NCBI GenBank assembly: GCA_002336465.1
Contig: DDEP01000021.1
Coordinates: 1-13,215, forward strand
DNA from: Pedobacter sp. UBA1951
GTDB taxonomy: Bacteria > Bacteroidota > Bacteroidia > Sphingobacteriales > Sphingobacteriaceae
Length of the DNA stretch: 13,215 bases
Direction of reading: 5' to 3'
A program made the position numbers and the translations under genes. The notes beneath the pieces were generated by a model. The model saw nothing but the letters and a program-made list of their open reading frames with translations, was not told the DNA's origin and did no database searches. Shown in pieces: positions 1 to 8,168 of this stretch; position 1 is the first letter of the stretch, and every line of letters begins with the position of its first letter.

Positions 1-32
1 GCAGAAACACTTTTCTTTTAAAGTGAAGAAAT

Positions 33-60
33 AAAAAAGGGAAAGCCATCCAGCTCTCCC
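33..60 (-). terminator. intrinsic terminator, minus strand
   Basis: Read on the minus strand, GGGAGAGC and GCTTTCCC form an 8-position stem (one A-C mismatch) around a six-base loop, followed at once by TTTTTT. The plus-strand reading has the A-run before the stem and no T-run after it, so the terminator works for leftward transcription. It could end the small transcript starting near 102 or the lpxB mRNA, which shows no better terminator, or act as an attenuator for a gene beyond the left edge. Confidence 0.7.
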
Positions 61-102
61 ACACACAACTTATTTAATAGCTAAACAAATTTTATTTGTT
101 TT
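33..102 (-). ncRNA. candidate small RNA or attenuated leader (about 70 nt)
   Basis: This is a predicted transcript of unknown function, bounded by a perfect -7 box (106-113) and an intrinsic terminator (33-60). It has no start codon with a useful reading frame. Its 5' end can fold into a hairpin with 8-bp arms (83-90 with 94-101, loop TTT on the plus strand), followed by an unpaired stretch and then the terminator hairpin. The same inverted repeat, spacing and terminator plan recurs at 12588-12799, which is the main reason to believe it. Alternatively it is the 5' leader of a gene to the left of the window, or lies within the lpxB 3' UTR. Confidence 0.4.
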
Positions 103-105
103 CGC

Positions 106-113
106 CAAAAATA
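106..113 (-). promoter_or_regulatory. -7 promoter box TATTTTTG
   Basis: On the minus strand TATTTTTG matches the Bacteroidota -7 consensus TAnnTTTG exactly. There is no clear TTTG -33 element. That position lies next to the inverted repeat at 135-154, as expected for a promoter that relies on an activator. The expected start of transcription is near 102. Confidence 0.5.
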
Positions 114-134
114 AGTTCGTGTTAAATATCTATC

Positions 135-154
135 AATACCCAGTAGTGGGTATT
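135..154. promoter_or_regulatory. inverted repeat, NarL-type 7-2-7 operator (site 1)
   Basis: A perfect 8-base inverted repeat, AATACCCA and TGGGTATT, flanks the spacer GTAG. The core 137-152 can be read as two heptamers, TACCCAG and TACCCAC on opposite strands, separated by two bases. This is the 7-2-7 arrangement known for NarL-family response regulators (heptamer consensus TACYYMT), each matching six of seven positions. The edge nearest the -7 box is exactly 21 bases from it, as at site 2 (12780-12799). The centre would fall near -42, a class II activator position. The T-rich plus-strand flank could suggest a terminator, but no plus-strand gene precedes it. Confidence 0.6.
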
Positions 155-267
155 TTATTTTAAACTATCTCATTTTCAGCCTGCTTGCTGATTCTAATTA
201 TCGATAACAAGCTATAACTAAATATGCCGTAATTTAAACAAATTTGTTACAATTCAAAAATTTGAGT
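155..267. other. lpxB downstream region, no gene
   Basis: No gene is visible. The stretch holds a hairpin with 5-bp arms (TCAGC 176-180, GCTGA 187-191) without a following T-run, a 10-base palindrome TTATCGATAA at 198-207, and a short AT-only palindrome near 238-249. None makes a convincing terminator for lpxB. Confidence 0.4.
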
Positions 268-1386
268 CTAAATCTTTTTATTTTCTGCCAAAAAAAGCTT
301 AATCAGTTCTGCTGTTTTTTCTGATGCACCAGCACTACCCATTTTTACTAACAGTTCATCATAATTGCTCAACATGGTGGTTCTGCCTTCGCCTTCAACA
401 ATATGCTTTAACTCGTCTGTAATATTTACGGTATTGCATTCTTCTTGTATAAGCTCGGTTACCACTTTCTTATTCATAATTAAATTCACAAGTGATATAA
501 ATTTAATCTTAACCAAAAGCCTGGCAATAGCTATAGAAATTGCCCCGCCTTTGTAAACCACTACTTGCGGAACCTTGAATAGAGCCGTTTCTAAAGTTGC
601 CGTACCTGAGGCAACCACCGCAGCATAGGCTACATTTAAAAGATTATAGGTATCTGAAAAAACAAGGTTCACCTGTTCGTCTTTAATAAATGTCTGATAA
701 TACTCTTTACTAAAAGTAGGTGCTGCTGCTATAACAAACTGATATTTTTTAAATTGAGGTATAACCGACAGCATAGGTAGTAGCAAACGTTCTATTTCCT
801 GTTTACGACTACCGGGTAATAAAGCAATAATAGGTTTATCTGTAAGTTGGTTACGCTCCCTAAAAGTATAATCTGGTTTAAACTGGCTAATTTCATCTAA
901 CAAAGGATTGCCTACATAATCTACATCCATGCCCCATGTTTTGTAAAAATCTACCTCAAAAGGGAGGATGCAAAACATCCTATCTACGATTTTTTTAATT
1001 TTTAAAACACGCTTTTGATTCCATGCCCATACTTTTGGCGAGATATAGTAGCATACTTTTATACCATGCTGTTTCGCAAACTCTGCAATTTTCAGGTTAA
1101 ATCCCGGGAAATCAATCAGTATCAAAACATCTGGTTGATAATTTAATATATCTGCTTTACATTGCTTCAGGTTTTTAAATATGGTACGAAGGTTCATCAA
1201 TACTTCAGTAAATCCCATAAAAGCCATATCTGCATAATGCTTCACAAGCGTACCATCTTCAGCAAGCATCTTATCTCCACCAAAAAACCTAAAATCAGCA
1301 TTTTGATCAGCGGCTTTTAAAGCTTTGATTAAATTAGCACCGTGTAAATCTCCCGAGGCTTCTCCTGCCACCAGATAATACTTCAT
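268..1386 (-). CDS. lpxB: lipid-A-disaccharide synthase
   Basis: LpxB joins UDP-2,3-diacylglucosamine to lipid X, giving lipid A disaccharide 1-phosphate on the inner face of the inner membrane. The 372-residue product is close to the usual length (E. coli about 382). Family motifs in order are GEASGD (8-13), IDFPGFNLKI (91-100), ISPKVWAW (115-122), VGNPL (158-162), LLPGSRKQEI (189-198) and ASGTATLE (259-266), the last two in the GT-B C-terminal half that binds the nucleotide sugar. An in-frame TTG at 1407 would add seven residues and overlap the preceding gene. The ATG at 1386 is preferred because MKYYLVAGEASGD is the normal family N-terminus. It lies 10 bases after the membrane-protein gene and probably belongs to the surE operon. 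Confidence 0.96.
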   Translation of the reverse strand: MKYYLVAGEASGDLHGANLIKALKAADQNADFRFFGGDKMLAEDGTLVKHYADMAFMGFTEVLMNLRTIFKNLKQCKADILNYQPDVLILIDFPGFNLKIAEFAKQHGIKVCYYISPKVWAWNQKRVLKIKKIVDRMFCILPFEVDFYKTWGMDVDYVGNPLLDEISQFKPDYTFRERNQLTDKPIIALLPGSRKQEIERLLLPMLSVIPQFKKYQFVIAAAPTFSKEYYQTFIKDEQVNLVFSDTYNLLNVAYAAVVASGTATLETALFKVPQVVVYKGGAISIAIARLLVKIKFISLVNLIMNKKVVTELIQEECNTVNITDELKHIVEGEGRTTMLSNYDELLVKMGSAGASEKTAELIKLFLAENKKI

Positions 1387-1396
1387 TTGGAAAAAA

Positions 1397-1687
1397 TTAA
1401 GATGCAACGTTAATTTCTTGCATCAGTTTATAAATAAAAAAAGCAAAAGCCCACAGAAAAGTAATAGCCAATATACCTCTACCTACATATTCTTTATTGA
1501 TTCTAAAAAAGTAGTTCATCAAAAAAGCATTCACAGCAACACATCCAATCAGCAATAAATCAGCTTCCTTTAACGCCTTGATATGATGCATTAAATACCA
1601 AGTTATACTAACTAGAATAAAAGGTATGATAAAGCCAATTCCTAAACCAACCCATACAGAATTTTTAAGCTTATGGATCAAACCCAT
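1397..1687 (-). CDS. small three-helix membrane protein
   Basis: I do not recognise this 96-residue protein as a named family. Three hydrophobic segments are visible at about 11-32, 43-61 and 69-89. They are separated by short polar stretches (HHIKALKEAD; RINKEYVGR), so it is probably an inner-membrane protein with a basic N-terminus. It starts one base after the surE stop and ends 10 bases before the lpxB start, which implies co-transcription and perhaps coupled translation. Its position suggests an envelope-related role, but nothing in the sequence shows one. Confidence 0.85.
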   Translation of the reverse strand: MGLIHKLKNSVWVGLGIGFIIPFILVSITWYLMHHIKALKEADLLLIGCVAVNAFLMNYFFRINKEYVGRGILAITFLWAFAFFIYKLMQEINVAS

Positions 1688-1688
1688 A

Positions 1689-2513
1689 TTAACCTAAATT
1701 TGCTCCGTCTGGTGCGGGTGCTCTTTCTATGCTCGGTTCACCACCAAAATCCCAACTATTAAGAATAGGTATTACATGATGAGCTGTAAGATCAAATTGT
1801 ACCGGAACCACGCTGGCATAGCCATGATTTAAAGCCCATACATCTGTATCTTCGCCTTTATCATAGTTCTCAAAAACGCCTGTAAGCCAATAGTAAGGTC
1901 TGTTATAAGGGTCTTTTCTTTCATCAAAATCTTCTGCCCATTTAGCATTAGCTTGCCTGCAGATTTTAATTCCTTTAATATGCTCTCCTTTTGGAAAATT
2001 CACATTCAGCAAAGTGGCTTCGGGCAAACCTTTTTCAAGCACTTGAAGCGCAATTTCTTTGACAAACTTTTTGCAATGAGAAAAATCTGCATCAGAATCA
2101 AAATCATCTAAAGAAAAACCTATAGATGGGATTTTTTCTATAGCTCCCTCTACTGCGGCAGACATAGTACCTGAGTAAATTACATTAATGGAGTTATTTA
2201 ATCCATGATTAATTCCTGAAACACATAAATCGGGTTTTTTACCTTTAAAAACCTTATTTACCGCTAATTTAACACAATCAACAGGTGTACCTGAGCATTT
2301 ATACATCTCCACTCCTTCATACAAATCAACCTTGCTAAAACGTAAAGGTTTACCAATAGTTATGGCATGCCCCATGCCCGATTGAGGACCATCAGGAGCG
2401 ACTACGGTCACTGTTCCTATTTCCTGCATAACCTCTAACAGAGCTTTTATACCCGTTGCAGTTATACCATCGTCATTTACGACCAATATGGTAGGTTTAT
2501 TGTGCTTTTTCAT
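1689..2513 (-). CDS. surE: 5'/3'-nucleotidase SurE
   Basis: SurE is a metal-dependent phosphatase acting on nucleoside monophosphates (and polyphosphate in some species), usually cytosolic. The 274-residue product has the N-terminal NDDG motif (13-16), with D14 and D15 as metal ligands, S45 in PQSGMGHA, N102 in SGINHGLN, and the YSGTMSAA segment (113-120). These are the expected active-site elements of the Rossmann-like SurE fold. The C-terminal tail after about residue 255 (rich in Pro, Glu and Ala) is not part of the core. It is the first gene of the minus-strand cluster and starts at ATG 2513. Confidence 0.95.
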   Translation of the reverse strand: MKKHNKPTILVVNDDGITATGIKALLEVMQEIGTVTVVAPDGPQSGMGHAITIGKPLRFSKVDLYEGVEMYKCSGTPVDCVKLAVNKVFKGKKPDLCVSGINHGLNNSINVIYSGTMSAAVEGAIEKIPSIGFSLDDFDSDADFSHCKKFVKEIALQVLEKGLPEATLLNVNFPKGEHIKGIKICRQANAKWAEDFDERKDPYNRPYYWLTGVFENYDKGEDTDVWALNHGYASVVPVQFDLTAHHVIPILNSWDFGGEPSIERAPAPDGANLG

Positions 2514-2518
2514 GAAGG

Positions 2519-2548
2519 TAAAAATACGAGAAATAAATTGAAGCTAAA
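2519..2548 (-). promoter_or_regulatory. possible promoter of the surE-lpxB cluster
   Basis: On the minus strand TATTTTTA (2526 to 2519) matches TAnnTTTG except for the last base, with TTT 19 bases upstream (2546-2548). Transcription would begin almost at the surE ATG, so the mRNA would be nearly leaderless. This is the best candidate in the short divergent region, but it is weak. Confidence 0.3.
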
Positions 2549-2582
2549 GTCATCTATTTTTATCAGTTTGTAGAAAATTTGT

Positions 2583-2615
2583 TTTGATAAGCATTATATT
2601 TGGCTTGTAGCTTTG
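2583..2615 (+). promoter_or_regulatory. promoter of the M16 peptidase gene
   Basis: TTTG (2583-2586), a 21-base spacer and TAGCTTTG (2608-2615) match both Bacteroidota promoter elements exactly. A second -7-like box, TATATTTG, lies at 2595-2602 but lacks a well-placed TTTG. Transcription would start near 2620, giving a leader of about 55 nt. Confidence 0.6.
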
Positions 2616-2645
2616 TTGTTACAAACAAAGACTTTTTATAAAGTC
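2611..2645 (+). repeat. two small hairpins at the start of the M16 leader
   Basis: CTTTGTT (2611-2617) pairs with AACAAAG (2624-2630), overlapping the -7 box. GACTTT (2630-2635) pairs perfectly with AAAGTC (2640-2645) around a four-base loop. The first could be a binding site over the promoter and the second a 5' mRNA hairpin. Both are short and AT-rich, so chance is possible. Confidence 0.3.
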
Positions 2646-2675
2646 ACCAAATAACTTGAAAAAATCCAAAAACTA

Positions 2676-5609
2676 ATGAAAATTAAACTTTTACTGTTTG
2701 TATGCCTATTATTTTTAGGCTCAAATCTGTTAGCTCAAACTTCATATCAATGGAAAACGGCTACTTCTGGCGGTTATACCTATAAATATGTAACTAACGA
2801 CCCATCTAAAACCCGCTTTTACACTTTAAAAAATGGTTTAACGGTTATCCTATCTCCTAATTATGTTGAACCTAAGATTGAGTTCAGGATGAGTGTGAGG
2901 GCAGGGAGCAACACTGACCCCAAAAATGCTACCGGTTTAGCGCATTACCTAGAGCATTTGTTATTTAAAGGCACCGATAAATTCGGAACGGTAAACTTTG
3001 CTAAAGAAAAACCTTATCTGGATAAAATCGATGCACTTTATGAGAAATACAATAAAACTACCGACCCAGCTCAACGTAAAGAAATTTATAAAGAAATTGA
3101 TAAAACATCTGGTGAAGCATCAAATTATTCGATTGCAAATGAATATGATAAAATGATGCAAAGCATAGGAGGTAAATCTACGAATGCCCATACGTGGTAT
3201 GAGGAAACAGTGTATAATGAAGATTTCCCTTCTAATGCCGTTGATAAATTCTTAGCTATCCAAGCTGAGCGTTTCCGTCAACCTATTTTCCGTATTTTCC
3301 ATACAGAGCTTGAAGCAGTTTATGAAGAAAAAAACCGAGGATTAGATAACGATGGTAATAAATTAGATGAGGCCATGATGGATAAATTATTTCCAACGCA
3401 TAACTATGGCCAGCAAACTACCATAGGTACTATTGAGCATCTAAAAAATCCTTCATTGATTGAAATCAAAAAATACTATAACAAGTATTATGTACCTAAT
3501 AATATGGCAGCCATTTTCGCAGGTGATTTTAATCCTGATGAAATGATTAAGAAAATAGACAAGTCATTTAGCTATATGGTGCCTAAACCTGTTACTTTAT
3601 ACAATCCTGCTCCAGAAAAAGCACTTACACAAATACAAAAAGTAGATGTATATGGTCCAAGTGCCGAAATGGTAGACATTTACTATCGTGGATTTGCACA
3701 GAACACCAAAGAGGCATTGATGCTTTCTTTGATACGCAGCATCCTTACAAATGGAAAAGCAGGTTTGATTGATATCAACCTTAACAAACAACAAAAAGTA
3801 TTGAGAGCAAGCGCCGGATATCAGCAAATGAAAGATTACGGCGTATTCAATTTATCTGCTCAACCTAAACAAGGCCAATCTTTAGAAGATGTTGCAAAAC
3901 TTCTTTTAGAGCAAATTGACTTATTAAAAGCTGGAAAATTTGACGATGATTTATTAAAAGCTATTGTAGCCAATAAAAAACTAAGTTTCTTACAAGCTTT
4001 TGATAGCAATAACAGCCGTGCAGAATACCTTTCTACTGAATTCATTATGAATCGTGGTACTGAATGGCAGAAAAGCCTGAACGAAAATAACGACCTTTCT
4101 AAAATAACTAAAGCTCAGGTAATCGCTTTCGCTAAAACTTTCTTTAAAGACAATTATGTAATCGGTTTTAAACATAAAGGAGAAGACAAAAGTGTAGCAA
4201 AAGTTGAAAAACCAGCTATTACACCTATCAACCCTAATAGTGATTTAAGTTCTCCGTTTGTTAAAAACATTATCAACGCTCCTGTAAAACCAATTGCCCC
4301 TAAATTTTTAGACTACCAAAAAGATATTAGTTTCGGTAAATCGGGCATAGCAGAAGTAATGACTATCAAAAATACTGAAAACCCTATTTTCAGAATGTCG
4401 TACAGGTTTAATATGGGTGCTAATAATTATAAACTATTACCGTATGCATCTTCTTATTTAACTTATTTAAGCACAAATAAATACTCTGCTGAGCAGTTAA
4501 GTAAACAATTTTATGATATAGCTTGCTCTTACAGCCTAAATGTGGGTAGCGATGTAACCACTATCAGCATCAGCGGTCTACAAGAAAACTTTGAAAAAGC
4601 TGTAGGTTTAGTTGAACATATCTTCAACAACATTCAAGTTAATGAGAAAGCACTTGCAGAATTGAAGAACAACATCTTAAAATCAAGAGAAAACAGCAAG
4701 TTAAATAAGGGTGCGATCATGAATGCACTAACCTCTTATGCTCAGTTTGGATCATTAAATCCTTACAATAATGTGCTAACGAATGATGAGGTAAAAAATA
4801 TCAAAGCTGAAGACTTGATCAGTCTATTAAAAAACTTAAGCAATTATGAGCATGTAGTTACTTATTACGGACCAAAAGACTTAAATGCTTTTGCTGCTGA
4901 TATTGCTAAATTACATGCGTTGCCAAAAGAATTTACACCTGCTGCTCCTGCTCATCAGTATAAATATACTTCGCAAACAGAAAACCAAGTATATTTTGCC
5001 AATTATGACATGGTACAATCAGAAATACGCTGGTTAAGAAATACAGGTGTATATAATAAAAACGACGGTGGAACCATTGAAGTTTTCAATAGCTATTTTG
5101 GAGGTGGCATGGGTTCTATCGTATTCCAAACCATCAGAGAATCTAAAGCCTTAGCTTATTCTACTTTTGCCAGCTATGTAACTCCTGATAAAGCAGATAA
5201 AGACTATAGCATGATTGCTTATGTAGGTAGCCAAGCCGATAAAATGAATGAAGCTGTGGCAGGTATGAACGAGCTATTAAATAAATTGCCTCGTAACGAA
5301 AAAACCTTTGAAGGTGCCAAAACCAATGTGCTAACGGGTTACGAATCTGCAAGAATTGTAAAAGACGCTATCTTTAATTACTATTTTGCAGATAAGAAAT
5401 TGGGTTACAACTATGATTCAAGAATGGATCGCTACAAAGCTGTAAAACCCATTACTTTCGACAATATCAACACCTTCCATGATCAAAAAATTGCAAATAA
5501 ACCTTATACATACCTGATTGTTGCATCAGATAAACGTGTAAAACAGGAGGATATGCAGAAGTTTGGCAAGGTTACTACCTTAACTCTAGAACAGTTATTT
5601 GGCTATTAG
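2676..5609 (+). CDS. exported M16 zinc peptidase (two-half insulinase/PqqL type)
   Basis: This is a metallopeptidase of the M16 (pitrilysin/insulinase) family, probably periplasmic or outer-membrane associated. A signal peptide occupies residues 1-20, with likely cleavage at Ala20-Gln21. The inverted zinc motif HYLEH gives H90, E93 and H94. ELEAVYEE supplies E211 and E218, whose 7-residue spacing matches the family's second motif. The distance from H94 to E218 (123 residues) exceeds the usual value of about 76, because a charged helical insert lies near 108-155. The second half is a degenerate repeat without HxxEH and carries FGGGMG (about 808-813) and the R821/Y828 pair in IRESKALAY, as expected for the substrate-binding half. 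The length of 977 fits a single-chain clamshell enzyme. It is monocistronic, between its own promoter and a strong terminator. The substrate is unknown. Confidence 0.92.
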   Translation: MKIKLLLFVCLLFLGSNLLAQTSYQWKTATSGGYTYKYVTNDPSKTRFYTLKNGLTVILSPNYVEPKIEFRMSVRAGSNTDPKNATGLAHYLEHLLFKGTDKFGTVNFAKEKPYLDKIDALYEKYNKTTDPAQRKEIYKEIDKTSGEASNYSIANEYDKMMQSIGGKSTNAHTWYEETVYNEDFPSNAVDKFLAIQAERFRQPIFRIFHTELEAVYEEKNRGLDNDGNKLDEAMMDKLFPTHNYGQQTTIGTIEHLKNPSLIEIKKYYNKYYVPNNMAAIFAGDFNPDEMIKKIDKSFSYMVPKPVTLYNPAPEKALTQIQKVDVYGPSAEMVDIYYRGFAQNTKEALMLSLIRSILTNGKAGLIDINLNKQQKVLRASAGYQQMKDYGVFNLSAQPKQGQSLEDVAKLLLEQIDLLKAGKFDDDLLKAIVANKKLSFLQAFDSNNSRAEYLSTEFIMNRGTEWQKSLNENNDLSKITKAQVIAFAKTFFKDNYVIGFKHKGEDKSVAKVEKPAITPINPNSDLSSPFVKNIINAPVKPIAPKFLDYQKDISFGKSGIAEVMTIKNTENPIFRMSYRFNMGANNYKLLPYASSYLTYLSTNKYSAEQLSKQFYDIACSYSLNVGSDVTTISISGLQENFEKAVGLVEHIFNNIQVNEKALAELKNNILKSRENSKLNKGAIMNALTSYAQFGSLNPYNNVLTNDEVKNIKAEDLISLLKNLSNYEHVVTYYGPKDLNAFAADIAKLHALPKEFTPAAPAHQYKYTSQTENQVYFANYDMVQSEIRWLRNTGVYNKNDGGTIEVFNSYFGGGMGSIVFQTIRESKALAYSTFASYVTPDKADKDYSMIAYVGSQADKMNEAVAGMNELLNKLPRNEKTFEGAKTNVLTGYESARIVKDAIFNYYFADKKLGYNYDSRMDRYKAVKPITFDNINTFHDQKIANKPYTYLIVASDKRVKQEDMQKFGKVTTLTLEQLFGY

Positions 5610-5630
5610 TAGCCCATTAAAAAACTAAAA

Positions 5631-5672
5631 ACTGGCAGCGGTTAGCATGGTCTAACTGCTGCCAGTTTTTTT
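5631..5672 (+). terminator. strong intrinsic terminator after the M16 gene
   Basis: ACTGGCAGC (5631-5639) and GCTGCCAGT (5658-5666) form a perfect 9-bp stem, continued by GTTAG and CTAAC inside, followed by a T-run at 5666-5672. The A-rich stretch before the stem could let it work in both directions. It separates the peptidase from the paralogue pair downstream. Confidence 0.93.
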
Positions 5673-5708
5673 ATGAAAAGATTTTTAGAATTACTATTTT
5701 AGAAGATA

Positions 5709-8072
5709 ATGCGCAAACTAATTTTTTTCTTCTTTCTCTTTATCTTACACAGCTCAGTAAAGGCCCAAGAACCTTTACAAAATAAGTTTGCATGGTATAA
5801 AAAGGCCATTAATAATGGAAGCTTGTTTGTTCATTTTGACAAGAATGTATATTCCAATAACGAGCTAATCTATTTTACGGCCTATATGCTAAAAGCAAGA
5901 GATTTCAATCAGCATCAGGTTTTATCTGTGGCTTTGGTAAGAGATGCAGATAGCACAGTAATTAAACAGGAAAAGTTTGCAGCAGGCAAAGGCCTATCTT
6001 TTGGGCAGTTTGCTGTACCAGACTCTATCATTCCTGGAAATTATCACTTAAACGCTTTCACCAATGTTTTACTAAATAACGAACCTGAATTATTTTTTTC
6101 TCAGCCTATAACCATAAAATCTGCATTAGATCCTAATTTTAAAGTCAACTTGCAATTATTGTCAAAAGATAAGGGTTTTAATAATGTACTGGTTTCGGTT
6201 TTATCTCCCAAAAACGCGTTTTTACCTAAACCTGCATCAGTTATTTATAAATACAACAACAAAACAAACAAAGGTCAGACCAGTCCTTCGGGTCAGTTAA
6301 TTCTAAAAATCCCCGAAACCGTTAATCAGACAGACCCTAATTTATACGCAAAAGTAAAATACCAAAAAGACAGCACTTTTATCCATATGCCTTTACCTCA
6401 GCCTAAAGGAAATGCCTCAGTTAAATTTTACCCGGAAGGTGGCAATCTTATTGCAGGATGTAAAAATAAGGTTGGCTGGGAAGTTAAAGATTTACATAAA
6501 CGTCCTTTATCAGTAAAAGCCATTTTGTATCAAAATAACATCCCTACAGATACTATAGAAACAGACGATTACGGCATGGGACAGTTTTTCATTATTCCTG
6601 ATGTAAACAATACCTACCAATTAAAGCTCTTACACTCGGATATTAAAGACAGTCTTTACAACTTGCCCACTCCGTTAAAAACGGGATTGAACATAATTGT
6701 TAAAAAGGCTGTATCTCAGGACACATTAAGATTTGTTGCCAATGCTACACAACCGCAAAAAATCATCATCAGGGTTCATAATTTTAAAAATGTTTTTGCT
6801 TACTTCCCTTACCAAATCAATAAAGGAAGTACTCCTTTTAGCATATCTTTAAGCGAAGTTCCAAAAGGAATAAATGCAATAACCATAACCGACAGTTTAG
6901 AAAGACCATTAGCAGAACGATTGTTTTTTGCACATTATCAACAAAAAGAAGATGTATTGATAACGACGGATAAGCCAATCTATAACCAAAGAGAAAAGGT
7001 GACTTTAGACTTAAGCTTGGCAGAAATAGCACCGTCCTCATTTGTTTCTATTGCGTGTGTACAGGAAAACAGGGTAGAAACAAAAAACAAATCAGATATA
7101 GAAACTTATACATACCTGCAAAATGACCTTGAAAATATACCTGTAAGTTTAAAGGGGACAGGATATAAGAATATTAACTATATAGAACAGCTATTATTGG
7201 TTAAAGGGTGGCGCAGGTATAATTGGGACAAACTTACACAGGTTAAGGCAACTGATACTTTATTCACAAGCAGCATGACCTTAAACGGAAAGGTTACAAA
7301 AAGCAACAATAAACCATTAAGCAAATCTGTAGTTTTAACTACCATGGGCAGCCCTGCCCTTAATTTGATACCAACTCAAAGTAATGGAGATTTCAGCTTA
7401 GAAAACGATCAATTGCTAATGCCTTGGGGTAGGAAGCTTTACCTTTTTATAAATGGAAAAAATAATTCAGATTATAATATTACTGTAGATGATGAAATGC
7501 TCAAAGAAGGTATACGTATTAGTAAAAGCCACCGAAACGAAGAAAGCATATTACCTTCTGCATTGGTTAATAATTCTGAATTGGTTTTAAAAGCAAATGA
7601 AAAGATTGTTCAATTAAAAGAAGTGGTTATAAAATCCAACAAAGACAATCAACTTTATGGAGGTCCAAATGCTTGCGGAGATTATGTATGTAGATACAAT
7701 ATCTTAAATTGTAGAAACCATTTAAATGACTCAGGTAATCATCCTCCAGAAAAGGGTAAAAGTTACATTGTAGATGGTCAGTGGATTGTGTACAATGGCT
7801 GCTCTATCCCAGACAAGAAAACATTTCTTGAAATAAAGGGCATACAGGAAGGTAAAGAATTTTATGTGGATGATTATAAAGATCCTCTAGAACCCGCCTT
7901 TTTTTCTACGCTATATTGGAATCACAGTATATTTTTAAAACCCCAAGAAAAACAACAAATTAGTTTTTATACTGGCGATATTACCGGAAAATTTAGCATA
8001 ATTGTACAGGGTATTACACAAAATCAAGTCGTATATGCCGAGAAACATTTCGAAGTAAGAAAAGAACCTTAA
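5709..8072 (+). CDS. exported macroglobulin-like protein with four-Cys segment (paralogue 1)
   Basis: The 787-residue product has a signal peptide (1-19, likely cleavage SVKA/Q). It resembles large Bacteroidota envelope proteins that combine macroglobulin-like beta domains with a TonB-type plug but no barrel. Visible landmarks are the MG2-like VHFDKNVYSNNELIYFTAYM (41-60), FYPEGGNL (240-247), ITDSLERPLAERLFF (393-407), LLLVKGWRRYNW (495-506), a regulatory-like beta sandwich (about 523-580), and LKEVVI (636-641), which normally leads into the plug. Instead of a plug there is a short segment with C656, C661, C668, H671 and C698. A conserved end follows: DPLEPAFFSTLYW (725-737) and FYTGDITGKF (753-762). 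There is no transmembrane barrel. The function is unknown; surface binding or uptake support is inferred. It begins 36 bases after the M16 terminator. Confidence 0.85.
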   Translation: MRKLIFFFFLFILHSSVKAQEPLQNKFAWYKKAINNGSLFVHFDKNVYSNNELIYFTAYMLKARDFNQHQVLSVALVRDADSTVIKQEKFAAGKGLSFGQFAVPDSIIPGNYHLNAFTNVLLNNEPELFFSQPITIKSALDPNFKVNLQLLSKDKGFNNVLVSVLSPKNAFLPKPASVIYKYNNKTNKGQTSPSGQLILKIPETVNQTDPNLYAKVKYQKDSTFIHMPLPQPKGNASVKFYPEGGNLIAGCKNKVGWEVKDLHKRPLSVKAILYQNNIPTDTIETDDYGMGQFFIIPDVNNTYQLKLLHSDIKDSLYNLPTPLKTGLNIIVKKAVSQDTLRFVANATQPQKIIIRVHNFKNVFAYFPYQINKGSTPFSISLSEVPKGINAITITDSLERPLAERLFFAHYQQKEDVLITTDKPIYNQREKVTLDLSLAEIAPSSFVSIACVQENRVETKNKSDIETYTYLQNDLENIPVSLKGTGYKNINYIEQLLLVKGWRRYNWDKLTQVKATDTLFTSSMTLNGKVTKSNNKPLSKSVVLTTMGSPALNLIPTQSNGDFSLENDQLLMPWGRKLYLFINGKNNSDYNITVDDEMLKEGIRISKSHRNEESILPSALVNNSELVLKANEKIVQLKEVVIKSNKDNQLYGGPNACGDYVCRYNILNCRNHLNDSGNHPPEKGKSYIVDGQWIVYNGCSIPDKKTFLEIKGIQEGKEFYVDDYKDPLEPAFFSTLYWNHSIFLKPQEKQQISFYTGDITGKFSIIVQGITQNQVVYAEKHFEVRKEP

Positions 8073-8168
8073 AAGAAAACGCAATTTCTATCAATTCTAT
8101 TTTATAAAAAGGGATAAATAAAAAGCATCATTATTCCAATACTTACTGTTTAAATTGTAAATTTAAGA

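Noticed and set aside
135..154. The inverted repeats at 135-154 and 12780-12799 as intrinsic terminators
   Set aside because: Their arms are mostly AT with only three G-C pairs, no gene ends on the T-rich side, and the identical arms, spacer length and 21-base distance to a -7 box fit an operator better.
1387..1407. Longer lpxB start at a TTG (1407)
   Set aside because: The extra seven residues precede the normal family N-terminus and would overlap the upstream gene. The ATG at 1386 fits better.
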